64,000 nucleotides of DNA from Marinobacterium marinum (GTDB taxonomy: Bacteria > Pseudomonadota > Gammaproteobacteria > Pseudomonadales > Balneatricaceae), in NCBI RefSeq assembly GCF_013868415.1, contig NZ_JACEMT010000049.1, positions 186,001-250,000 of the forward strand, in the 5' to 3' direction. Position numbers and translations under genes: made by a program. The notes beneath the pieces are model-generated. The model had not been told where the DNA came from. It searched no databases and saw only the letters and a program-made list of their open reading frames with translations. Below are positions 17,640 to 25,619 of this stretch, one piece after another. Each line of letters starts with the position of its first letter. The stretch's first letter is position 1.

Positions 17640-18836
17640 ATGATTATCAAACCGAAAATTCGTGGCTTTATCTGTACGACCACGCACCCCGTAGGTTGTG
17701 AAGCGAATGTCCGTGAACAGATCGCCTACACCCAGGCCCAGGGCAAGATTGAAAACGGCCCCAAACGTGTGCTGGTGATCGGCGCATCCAGCGGTTACGG
17801 TCTGTCTTCACGCATCGCCGCCGCTTTCGGCAGTGATGCTGCCACCATCGGTGTCTTTTTCGAAAAGCCGGGCACTGAGCGTAAGCCGGGCACGGCCGGA
17901 TGGTATAACGCTGCTGCCTTTGACAAGTGTGCCAAGGAAGCCGGGCTGTACGCCAAGAGTCTGAACGGGGATGCCTTTTCCCATGATGCCAAGCAGAAAA
18001 CTATCGAGCTGATCCAAGAAGATCTGGGCCAGATTGATCTGGTCGTGTACTCGCTTGCTTCTCCCGTGCGCAAAATGCCGGATACGGGTGAAGTCGTGCG
18101 GTCAGCACTGAAACCGATCGGCGAACCCTACCGTTCAACTGCGATTGATACCAACAAGGACGTGATTACCGAAGCCGAGATCGAACCGGCGACGGAAGAA
18201 GAAGTGGCCAACACCGTTACCGTTATGGGCGGTGAAGACTGGGAACTCTGGATCAACGCGCTGGAAGACGCCGGTGTGCTGGCCGACGACTGCAAGACCG
18301 TGGCCTACAGTTATATTGGTACCGATATCACTTGGCCAATCTACTGGCACGGTGCATTGGGCAAGGCCAAGCAGGATCTGGACCGCGCAGCGGGCGATTT
18401 GAATGACAAGCTGTCCGGTGCGCATAACGGCCAGGCTAACGTGGCTGTTCTCAAGTCTGTCGTAACTCAGGCCAGCTCTGCCATTCCGGTGATGCCTTTG
18501 TACCTGTCCATGGTATTCAAGGTGATGCGCGAGCAGGGTATTCACGAAGGTTGCATGGAGCAGGTACATCGCCTGTTCAAGACTGGCCTGTATGGCACTA
18601 CTGCCGAGATGGATGATGGCAACCGTTTCCGTATGGATGATTGGGAGCTGCGTGATGATGTGCAGAAAGCCTGTCGTGAGCTTTGGCCCCAGGTAACCAG
18701 TGAGAACCTGTTCGACGTCACCGACTACCAGCTGTACAAGGATGAATTCCTGAAACTGTTTGGTTTTGGCATTGACGGCGTTGATTACGAAGCAGACGTG
18801 AACCCGGATGTACAGTTTGATGTGATCGATATCTGA
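17640..18836 (+). CDS. fabV: enoyl-ACP reductase FabV (trans-2-enoyl-CoA reductase family)
   Basis: A 398-residue NADH-dependent enoyl reductase that completes each cycle of fatty acid elongation. The N-terminus [20 protein letters not shown] is diagnostic. The Rossmann segment [15 protein letters not shown] lies at residues 44-58, and the catalytic Y-x8-K pair is present as Tyr235 and Lys244 in [10 protein letters not shown]. FabV enzymes are intrinsically tolerant of triclosan. Whether a FabI also exists cannot be seen here. A terminator follows 19 bases after the stop. Confidence 0.96.
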   Translation: MIIKPKIRGFICTTTHPVGCEANVREQIAYTQAQGKIENGPKRVLVIGASSGYGLSSRIAAAFGSDAATIGVFFEKPGTERKPGTAGWYNAAAFDKCAKEAGLYAKSLNGDAFSHDAKQKTIELIQEDLGQIDLVVYSLASPVRKMPDTGEVVRSALKPIGEPYRSTAIDTNKDVITEAEIEPATEEEVANTVTVMGGEDWELWINALEDAGVLADDCKTVAYSYIGTDITWPIYWHGALGKAKQDLDRAAGDLNDKLSGAHNGQANVAVLKSVVTQASSAIPVMPLYLSMVFKVMREQGIHEGCMEQVHRLFKTGLYGTTAEMDDGNRFRMDDWELRDDVQKACRELWPQVTSENLFDVTDYQLYKDEFLKLFGFGIDGVDYEADVNPDVQFDVIDI

Positions 18837-18855
18837 CGATCAGATCGATGTTGGC

Positions 18856-18893
18856 AAGGCCCTGCTCGGTGTTGAACCGTGCGGGGCCTTTTC
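18856..18893 (+). terminator. intrinsic terminator after fabV
   Basis: AAGGCCCTGC/GCGGGGCCTT stem (ten pairs including one G-U) followed by TTTTC (from 18889). It separates fabV from the convergent mesD. Confidence 0.85.
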
Positions 18894-19022
18894 GATTCGG
18901 AAACTGTGCTTTTGTCAATGACAACGAGGGGAATAATACGAGGCTGGTGACCCGGTTTGATCTTGGGGGATGCGTTCGATCAAACCTGAAAAGGTCACTC
19001 GGGTGTACGGTGCTTTGACAGC

Positions 19023-20057
19023 TCAGTTTGATGCCGAGAGTTCTTTGCGGACAATCTCCGCGCCTGCACTCAAGGCATTCAACTTGCCCCTTGCCACTGG
19101 ACGAGACAGAGGAGCCATGCCGCAGTTGGTGCAAGGATAGAGTTTATCGGCATCAACAAACTGCAGGGCCTTGCGCAGAGTGCTGGCGACCTCCTCCGGT
19201 GTCTCGATGGTGTTGGTGGCGACATCAATGGCGCCGACCATGACTTTTTTGCCTCGAATGAGTTCGATCAACTCCATGGGCACGCGAGAGTTGTGGCATT
19301 CCAGTGATATCATGTCGAGACTGGACTTCTGAAGTCTGGGAAACACCTCTTCGTATTGTCTCCACTCGCTCCCCAGTGTTTTTTTCCAGTCCGTATTGGC
19401 CTTGATGCCGTAGCCATAACAAATATGTACGGCCGTTTCACACTTGAGCCCTTCAACGGCCTTTTCCAGAGCCGCGATGCCCCAATCATTGACTTCGTCA
19501 AAGAAGACGTTAAACGCAGGCTCGTCGAACTGGATAATATCAACCCCGGCGGCCTCCAGTTCTCTGGCTTCCTGGTTGAGTATTTTGGCGAATTCCCAGG
19601 CCAGTTTTTCACGACTTTTATAATGATCGTCATACAGCGTATCGATCATAGTCATGGGGCCGGGCAGAGCCCACTTGATAGGCTGGCTGGTTTGCTGACG
19701 CAGAAACTGGGCATCTTTTACAAACACGGGCTTTTGTCGGGCTACAGCATCAACAACCGTCGGTACGCTTGCGTCATAGCGATCACGAATCTTGACGGTC
19801 TTGCGATTTTCAAAGTCAACGCCACTCAAGTGTTCAATAAATGTCGTAACAAAATGCTGGCGCGTTTGCTCGCCATCGCTGATGATGTCGATACTGGCGT
19901 GTAGTTGCTCTTGCAACGACACGCGCAAGGCATCCTGTTTGCCTTCAATCAACTGTTCATCCTGTAGTTTCCAGGGTGACCAGAGAGTCTCCGGCTCTGC
20001 CAGCCAAGAGGGTTTTGGCAGGCTGCCAGCTGTTGATGTGGGTAACAGTTTTTTCAT
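19023..20057 (-). CDS. mesD: core methionine synthase MesD (MetE C-terminal-like)
   Basis: A 344-residue protein corresponding to only the catalytic half of MetE. The zinc/homocysteine ligands of MetE are recognisable: His and Cys in VHICYGYG, Glu in SLECHNSR and Cys in CTNCGMAP; DEPAF is also present. The folate-binding N-terminal half of MetE is absent. It is 27 bases downstream of a DUF1852 gene, the pairing that defines the MesD family, reported to make methionine in aerobic bacteria without methyl-folate or cobalamin but needing DUF1852 and oxygen. Start taken as ATG 20057; a GTG two codons upstream is possible. Confidence 0.9.
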   Translation of the reverse strand: MKKLLPTSTAGSLPKPSWLAEPETLWSPWKLQDEQLIEGKQDALRVSLQEQLHASIDIISDGEQTRQHFVTTFIEHLSGVDFENRKTVKIRDRYDASVPTVVDAVARQKPVFVKDAQFLRQQTSQPIKWALPGPMTMIDTLYDDHYKSREKLAWEFAKILNQEARELEAAGVDIIQFDEPAFNVFFDEVNDWGIAALEKAVEGLKCETAVHICYGYGIKANTDWKKTLGSEWRQYEEVFPRLQKSSLDMISLECHNSRVPMELIELIRGKKVMVGAIDVATNTIETPEEVASTLRKALQFVDADKLYPCTNCGMAPLSRPVARGKLNALSAGAEIVRKELSASN

Positions 20058-20084
20058 GATCACAACTTCGTATGCTTTGTTGGG

Positions 20085-21062
20085 TTATAGAGTGTAATTG
20101 GCAGACCATTGTTCAAGCATTTTCTGATAGGGCTTGATGAAATGCTCTTTAGTAAAGTGGCCCTGCTTGATAGCCAACTGACCACGTTCTTCTCTATCGT
20201 AATCAATTCGGGTTAATGAGTGGTCCTGATGCTGGAGACTCGGTTGATAGCACTTTCCTGCCACTGTATTGGCATTGTAAATCTCGGGCCGGTAAATTTT
20301 CTGGAAAGTTTCCATGGTGCTAATGGTACTGATAAGCTCGAGGCTCGTGTAATCGTTGAGTAGATCGCCAAAGAAATAAAAGGCCAAAGGCGCGGCACTG
20401 TTACGGGGCATGAAATAGCGAACCTGCAGGCCCATTTTCTTGAAATATTGTTCGGTCAATGAAGGTTCATTAGGCTCGTATTCAAAGCCCAATACCGGGT
20501 GTTGATTTTCCGTTCGATAATATATTTTATTATCTGAAACGCTCAGACATATGACTGGAAGTTTATTGAAATTATTTTTATATATGTTCGAGCTTACGAA
20601 ATATTTGAATAGTTTTCCGTGTAGGTCGCCAAAATTTTCGGGGACAGTAAAGTTATCTTTTCCCTTGTTATGATCCAGCAGCAATACGCTAAAATCATAA
20701 TCTCGTACATAGGAGGAGAAATTATTTCCTACCATGCCTTCTACATGTTTTTTGGTTTTGTTATCAAAAATGTTCGTTTTCAGTATTTCAATCGTCGGAA
20801 ATTTATGACCGTCACCTTTAATATCCAGGTCAACGGAGACAATCTCAAGTTGGACCGAGTATCGATCTCCATTAGGGTTGTCCCAGGAGGCCAGGTCATT
20901 AAAACGATTATTAATCATGCTTAAAGTATCGCGTAGATTTTCTTGGCGCCTTTTTCCTCGCGCCAAGTTGGCAAAATTTGTCGTGATACGTGTATTGTCC
21001 GATGGTCGATAATTTTCATCGAAACAAATGCTCTTAAGGGTAAATGTGAAGTCTTTATTCAT
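20085..21062 (-). CDS. mesX: MesX, DUF1852 partner of MesD
   Basis: A 325-residue cytoplasmic protein of the DUF1852 family, beginning MNKDFTFTLKSICFDENYRP. Its biochemical role is unresolved; genetic work on the MesD family shows it is required for activity, and it presumably supplies or activates the methyl donor in an oxygen-dependent reaction. It is the first gene of a two-gene operon with mesD. The coding region is much richer in A and T than the flanking genes (for example 20,520-20,600 is mostly A/T), with many AAT/AAA/ATA codons, suggesting horizontal origin. No good ribosome-binding site precedes the ATG. Confidence 0.9.
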   Translation of the reverse strand: MNKDFTFTLKSICFDENYRPSDNTRITTNFANLARGKRRQENLRDTLSMINNRFNDLASWDNPNGDRYSVQLEIVSVDLDIKGDGHKFPTIEILKTNIFDNKTKKHVEGMVGNNFSSYVRDYDFSVLLLDHNKGKDNFTVPENFGDLHGKLFKYFVSSNIYKNNFNKLPVICLSVSDNKIYYRTENQHPVLGFEYEPNEPSLTEQYFKKMGLQVRYFMPRNSAAPLAFYFFGDLLNDYTSLELISTISTMETFQKIYRPEIYNANTVAGKCYQPSLQHQDHSLTRIDYDREERGQLAIKQGHFTKEHFIKPYQKMLEQWSANYTL

Positions 21063-21488
21063 GGTAGCTGGATATTCTTTTATCTAAATTTGGAATTTAA
21101 TCTTTAGCCTGCTCTTTATGGGCTTGCCAATTTTATATTCTGACTTATCCGGTCTATCGCTTCGCAACTTCCTGATTGCTGGGCAAGGGCCAAGTATGAA
21201 CCAACTGCAAGGTTGTCTAGCGTTAAGAGCACAGAGGGTTTTATACGCGATCTAAGTAATGAACTATATTGATTTTATTTGGTTGATATATGATTTTTAC
21301 TCATGAGTCTTGAGGTTTGGGGTTGTGGATCAGGTTGAAGCCGGCGCGCCTTGGGAGGTTGACGGTATCAGGGGGATCAAGACTCGTATGTTTGGCCCTC
21401 CGAGGAAAACAGCGGTCAGACGGATGTTGTTTCAATTATCGAGTTGAGGCTCTAAGATGGTTCGCTTTTCTTTGCGAGTGAATGTGGA
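21063..21488. other. 426-base divergent intergenic region, mesX / TSUP
   Basis: AT-rich on the mesX side, becoming GC-richer toward the TSUP gene. It must hold the promoter and about 200 bases of possible leader for mesX-mesD on the minus strand and the promoter for the TSUP gene on the plus strand. I recognise no known riboswitch, clear sigma-70 pair or ORF in it. Confidence 0.6.
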
Positions 21489-22289
21489 ATGTTAACAACT
21501 CTGCTTCTCTATATGGTGTTGGGCGCGTTTGCGGGCGTGGCGGCAGGTCTTTTCGGCATTGGCGGCGGGTTGCTGATCGTGCCGGTATTGATTTTTTCTT
21601 TCCAGCTGCAGGGCGTATCGCCTGAGGTGCTGACACATATGGCGGTGGCCACTTCGTTGGCGACCATCGTGGTGACTTCGGTCAGTTCTGTGCGGGCGCA
21701 CCATCAGCACGGAGCCGTGCGCTGGGAGCTGTTCAAGCCGCTGGCGGCCGGGATTCTGTTGGGTGCTGTACTCGGTGTGAACACGGCTGTGCAGCTACCG
21801 GGTGGAGTGCTGCAGGTTGCGCTTGGGGTGTTTGCCCTGATGGTAGCAGTACAGATGGCTCTCAACCTGAAGCCTGGGGCGGGGGAGCAGGTTGCGTCAA
21901 AAGTGGAGCTGGGAATTGCAGGCGGGCTCATCGGCTGGGCTTCATCCATTTTCGGGATCGGTGGCGGTAGCCTCAGTGTGCCCTATCTTAGCTGGCGTCG
22001 GGTGGTGATGCAGCAGGCAGTAGCTACCTCGGCGGCCTGTGGTCTTCCCATTGCTATTATGGGGGCCTTGACCAATATCTGGATGGGTTGGGGTGAGCCT
22101 GAATTGCCGCAGTGGAGCCTGGGATATGTTTACTTGCCGGCCTTTGCCGGTATCGTTTTGACCAGTGCGTTCACAGCCCCTTTAGGGGCGAAGTTAGCCC
22201 ACAGGTTATCGCAGCCGGTGTTGAAAAAGGTCTTTGCCGTATTTCTGGTTGTGGTAGCGGGGCGTTTCATTTTCTCCAATCTGGGATAA
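21489..22289 (+). CDS. TSUP family membrane carrier (TauE/SafE, DUF81)
   Basis: A 266-residue membrane protein with about eight hydrophobic helices. The duplicated TSUP signature is visible as GLFGIGGGLLIVPVL near residue 20 and SIFGIGGGSLSVPYLSW near residue 155. Family members move sulfite, sulfoacetate or other organosulfur anions outward. The substrate cannot be read from sequence. Lying divergent from the methionine synthase pair gives a faint hint of sulfur metabolism, but the intergenic region is long and the link is only inference. The ribosome-binding site is poor. Confidence 0.88.
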   Translation: MLTTLLLYMVLGAFAGVAAGLFGIGGGLLIVPVLIFSFQLQGVSPEVLTHMAVATSLATIVVTSVSSVRAHHQHGAVRWELFKPLAAGILLGAVLGVNTAVQLPGGVLQVALGVFALMVAVQMALNLKPGAGEQVASKVELGIAGGLIGWASSIFGIGGGSLSVPYLSWRRVVMQQAVATSAACGLPIAIMGALTNIWMGWGEPELPQWSLGYVYLPAFAGIVLTSAFTAPLGAKLAHRLSQPVLKKVFAVFLVVVAGRFIFSNLG

Positions 22290-22549
22290 GGGTGCCGATG
22301 GCAGGTCTATGGTCATGGTGAGTATCCGTGACCTGGTTATCGGCATAGAAAATGAAGGCTGGCGGGTGATCTTGAATGGCTTATACAGGGTTTTATCTGT
22401 ACTTAATTCAGTATGGGCACCCTGGAATCTGATTAGACTCCGGGAGCAATAAAATTGTCAGGGAGGCAATTTTTTGGTGTTGTCACTGCATGAAATGACA
22501 ATAATGTTGTTCCTCTTCCCGCATCAGATAGATAATGGAGTTTTACTGA

Positions 22550-23530
22550 ATGCTCAAGCAATTGCCCGCCCTGGTCCTGAGTTTCCTGGTTGCAATACCT
22601 GTTTTGGCCGCTAAAGGAGACGTTAAAGGATCTGAAGATCATCCACTGCTTTCCCGCTTCCCTGATACTCATATCAACAGTTATTACACCAGCGAATATA
22701 ATGAGTTTCTTGTTGCGACAGGCCCTCGTACCGATCAGGAGCTGCCGCCAGTGTTGCGCCTTGAGGGTAAGGTCACGACACTGGGTTATGAAGCGAATGA
22801 ACTTAAATATTCAGCGCTGCAAATATACCGGAATTATGAAAAAGCCTTTGCCAAGGCCGGATTTACGCCGATTTTCACCTGCCGCAGCGATGATGAATGT
22901 GGCCCTTTCTTTGTAAACAAGCTCTACTGGTATGGCAACTCGGCTCGCCAAGGTCGTGATAGAGGGCTCAATGCTCCAAATTTGCATGGCAGTCGATATA
23001 AGTATTTCTACTGGAGTGGCAAGGCTGATGTGCAGGGTAAAGAGGTGTATGCAACCTTGTTGGTCTCTCAATACAGCGGCGGCGATTCACCAACCATAGC
23101 GGTTCTTGATATCGGTGAAATCGAATCTTTGGATGATGATCGCATCAGTATCGATTTGGATGGCATGAGTAAGGCGCTGGCAGAAACCGGTAAGGTTGAA
23201 CTCGAAGGTGTGTTCTTTGATACTGCCAAGGCAACCCTGAAAACCGAATCTGCCGAAGCCGTAGCAATCATTGCTGATTATCTGCAGCAGAATGAGGCGC
23301 AGTCCTTCTACGTGGTAGGTCACACCGACAGCCAGGGTGACTTCAATTTCAATATGAAATTGAGCAAGGATCGAGCGACAACCGTGGCTCAGGCCTTGCA
23401 GCAGGAGCATGGTATTGATACGGGGCGTTTGACGCCGATTGGTGTCGGACCGGTCAGCCCGGTGTCGAGCAATGGCACTGATGCTGGCCGTAGTAACAAC
23501 CGACGTGTCGAGCTGGTGCTTGCCGACTGA
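22550..23530 (+). CDS. OmpA-family envelope protein with DUF4892 N-terminal domain
   Basis: A 326-residue exported protein: signal peptide to about residue 20 (LSFLVAIPVLAA), a DUF4892 domain (about 40-190) with a Cys pair in FTCRSDDECGP, and a C-terminal OmpA-like peptidoglycan-binding domain (about 215-325) with GVFFDTAKATLK, VVGHTDSQG and the NNRRVEL ending. It likely tethers the outer envelope to peptidoglycan. GGAG lies 9 bases before the ATG. The 260 bases upstream carry a small AT-stem near 22,451-22,475 but no gene. Confidence 0.9.
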   Translation: MLKQLPALVLSFLVAIPVLAAKGDVKGSEDHPLLSRFPDTHINSYYTSEYNEFLVATGPRTDQELPPVLRLEGKVTTLGYEANELKYSALQIYRNYEKAFAKAGFTPIFTCRSDDECGPFFVNKLYWYGNSARQGRDRGLNAPNLHGSRYKYFYWSGKADVQGKEVYATLLVSQYSGGDSPTIAVLDIGEIESLDDDRISIDLDGMSKALAETGKVELEGVFFDTAKATLKTESAEAVAIIADYLQQNEAQSFYVVGHTDSQGDFNFNMKLSKDRATTVAQALQQEHGIDTGRLTPIGVGPVSPVSSNGTDAGRSNNRRVELVLAD

Positions 23531-23535
23531 CAGGT

Positions 23536-23571
23536 GTGCAGGGTGAGGTCGTGGTATGGGCCCCCCTGCAC
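23536..23571. terminator. hairpin between convergent genes
   Basis: GTGCAGGG/CCCTGCAC, perfect 8-bp arms with a 20-base loop, 6 bases after the OmpA-family stop. There is no clear U-tract in either direction, so terminator function is tentative. Confidence 0.4.
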
Positions 23572-23599
23572 CCTTCTCAGGTGCAGCCGGGAGGATGTG

Positions 23600-24127
23600 T
23601 TAGATCTTGCCCAGCTCCCGGTGCCAATATTGGCCCATGTCGCTGTCGGCCCGGACGATACGATCGGTGTCCAGGTGACCGGGCCAGAACTGAATGATGT
23701 ATTCCTGTCCATCGACAGGGAGGTCCCAGTCGTCCTGTTCATCGTAGTCACGATCCATGTGCCTGATACTGTATCGCACGATGTAGTGATCGCAGGGCAG
23801 GTTCAGTAGAAAGGTGTTTTCATGGGCCCATTCGCACAGGTAAAGCCTGTCGGAGAGTGCCGAAAAGTTGCCCTCCACAACATTCTGACAGTCCGAGTTC
23901 AGTACCGGCTCGGAGTCATGCAGCTCGATGGTGATCTTGGCGGTGCCGTCCTGCGGACCGGCCACAAAAAACAGTTTTCCCTCATGTGCCGTGCCGCATA
24001 AACCATTGGCCTGATATTTGAAGGCCGAGTCCATGTCAAAATGGTCACTATCGTCCATATCCAGAATATCGATATAGAACTGACCGTAAAACAGACTGAT
24101 ATTGTCTGAGAACAACGTCCTTGCCAT
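23600..24127 (-). CDS. acidic protein of unknown function
   Basis: A 175-residue protein that I do not recognise. It is strongly acidic with many Asp/Glu (DILDMDDSDHFDMDS, RHMDRDYDEQDDWDLP), appears to be mostly beta-strand, and has no signal peptide or membrane segment. Cysteines are few and show no metal motif. The start at 24127 is well supported by AGGAGG 5 bases upstream, although the frame is open to 24268. The K+ channel gene lies upstream on the same strand but 200 bases away, with a 16-bp palindrome between, so it probably has its own promoter. Confidence 0.75.
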   Translation of the reverse strand: MARTLFSDNISLFYGQFYIDILDMDDSDHFDMDSAFKYQANGLCGTAHEGKLFFVAGPQDGTAKITIELHDSEPVLNSDCQNVVEGNFSALSDRLYLCEWAHENTFLLNLPCDHYIVRYSIRHMDRDYDEQDDWDLPVDGQEYIIQFWPGHLDTDRIVRADSDMGQYWHRELGKI

Positions 24128-24172
24128 GACTTCCTCCTGATCTTGATCTTTATTATGGGCGGCGTGCTCAGA

Positions 24173-24188
24173 AACACGCATGCGTGTT
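24173..24188. promoter_or_regulatory. 16-bp perfect palindrome
   Basis: AACACGCATGCGTGTT, fully self-complementary, 46 bases before the acidic protein start codon and 137 bases after the K+ channel stop. It could be an operator or a hairpin in the leader. Confidence 0.5.
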
Positions 24189-24324
24189 GCAGGCGGCCAA
24201 GTTGTAGCGGTTTGGCGTGACCAACGCATGTTGTCGGGAGCAGTATGGCATATCAAAAGCGTGATCATGTACCTGCTGTACCAAACACACTATTGCGGAT
24301 ATATACCCTATGCCGACCGCGTGA

Positions 24325-24648
24325 TCAGGCGTGGGGGAAGTGGTTGCCGAAGGCTCTTATGGTGGCTTCTACCGACAGGGCTCCGATGATGCCGGTCATG
24401 ATGATGCCGTGCATCGCGATCAGAATTGCCAGTAACTTGGCGGGCTTTCGGGTCGGTTTCATATCACCGTAGCCCACTGTCAGTGCGGTAATGAAGCCCC
24501 AGTAAAGGGCATCAAGCAGACTCCACTGTTCCAGCTTGCCCACTAGTGTCGCCAGGCCGGCGATCACCATCAGAAGGAACAGGATAAGCGGGGAAATCAG
24601 TGCCAGGCCATTGGAAAAATTGGCCAGAAAGGTAAAGGTGTATTCCAT
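24325..24648 (-). CDS. small two-helix potassium channel
   Basis: A 107-residue protein consisting of one hydrophobic helix (about 15-37), a pore loop with the K+ selectivity filter TVGYGD at residues 57-62, and a second helix (about 72-95). This is the minimal KcsA-like pore without any cytoplasmic regulatory (RCK) domain. Four copies would form a channel. The ORF is complete, so the absence of a gating domain is not due to truncation. Downstream lies the acidic protein of unknown function. Confidence 0.88.
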   Translation of the reverse strand: MEYTFTFLANFSNGLALISPLILFLLMVIAGLATLVGKLEQWSLLDALYWGFITALTVGYGDMKPTRKPAKLLAILIAMHGIIMTGIIGALSVEATIRAFGNHFPHA

Positions 24649-24747
24649 GGTAGTCCGTATAGGGTGACGTCTGGATAGGCTGTAAATAGGGCCGGTATGT
24701 TATCGCGAAGTGCCGGTCATGGGCAGCCCCATGACCGACCTCAGCGC

Positions 24748-25566
24748 TCAGGAGACAGGGGTGGCGAGGACTTCGAGTACGCGGATGGCATCGGCTTCCA
24801 GATTTAGCATGACATTGCTGCCCATGGTGCGAAAGCGGTTGCCGAGTATCATGGCGGGAGATAGGGGAGCTTGTGCGGGGGCACCGGCTGTCTCTTTGGC
24901 GTGTTGTCGGCGGCGCCAGGCCTGTGCTTCATCACTCCAGTCATCGGTCTGCACCGAGGAAAAACCGGCTTCCTGAAGAAGCCTGACCAGAGCCTGTTTC
25001 GACAACAGGTGCGAATGTTGAGGATCATCAGCCCAGGGGACGGGGAAGCGCATGGCGTCAGCATGGCTGCCAAGTACCACCTCATGCATGATCAGCTGCC
25101 CGTCCGGCTTCAGTACCCGGTGGCATTCTCTGAGTACCTGAAGGGCATCAGGCATGTTGAGAAAACTGTGTTGGAACAGAATCAGGTCGAGACTGTGGCG
25201 GGAGAAAGGAAGGTGGTGTGCGTCACCGGTCAGAATCGGGTTGTCGACCGGTTCGGAGTAGAGGCGGTTCAGGCCTTTGTTGAGGCGGTTGAGGTCATGG
25301 GTAATATCCAGTCCGATCATGTTGACGCCGCGAGCCGAGGCCTGGCGCATCAGGCCGCCGGCACCCGAGCCGACATCCAGTACGTACTGGTGGTGTGCGT
25401 GATCCAGGTGGCGCAGCAGGCGTTCAGAAGCCTTGATGCCTCCGATATGCAGTTGATCCAGCGGGGCCAGTTGATATAGATCGGCCCCGCTGGGGTAGCA
25501 TGTGCGCACCTGTTCCAGCAGAGAGGGAGTGTCCAACTGTTGTTGATAGTGCAGATCAATTGTCAT
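24748..25566 (-). CDS. class I SAM-dependent methyltransferase
   Basis: A 272-residue enzyme with the SAM-binding motif I VLDVGSGAGGLM near residue 62 and a motif II-III region through DLILFQHSFLNMP and HRVLKPDGQLIMHE. The fold is that of UbiE/small-molecule methyltransferases; the acceptor is unknown. The ATG lies only 4 bases after the U-tract of the terminator that ends the liu operon, and has no ribosome-binding site; no better internal start is seen. The K+ channel gene follows 99 bases downstream. Confidence 0.85.
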   Translation of the reverse strand: MTIDLHYQQQLDTPSLLEQVRTCYPSGADLYQLAPLDQLHIGGIKASERLLRHLDHAHHQYVLDVGSGAGGLMRQASARGVNMIGLDITHDLNRLNKGLNRLYSEPVDNPILTGDAHHLPFSRHSLDLILFQHSFLNMPDALQVLRECHRVLKPDGQLIMHEVVLGSHADAMRFPVPWADDPQHSHLLSKQALVRLLQEAGFSSVQTDDWSDEAQAWRRRQHAKETAGAPAQAPLSPAMILGNRFRTMGSNVMLNLEADAIRVLEVLATPVS

Positions 25567-25570
25567 AGTG

Positions 25571-25596
25571 AAAAACGCCGACGCGAGGCCGGCGTT
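25571..25596 (-). terminator. intrinsic terminator of the liu operon
   Basis: On the minus strand AACGCCG/CGGCGTT with a 9-base loop followed by TTT. It ends the leucine operon, and its U-tract almost touches the methyltransferase start codon. Confidence 0.85.
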
Positions 25597-25619
25597 GCAG
25601 GCTCCAGGCCGGGTCAGGA

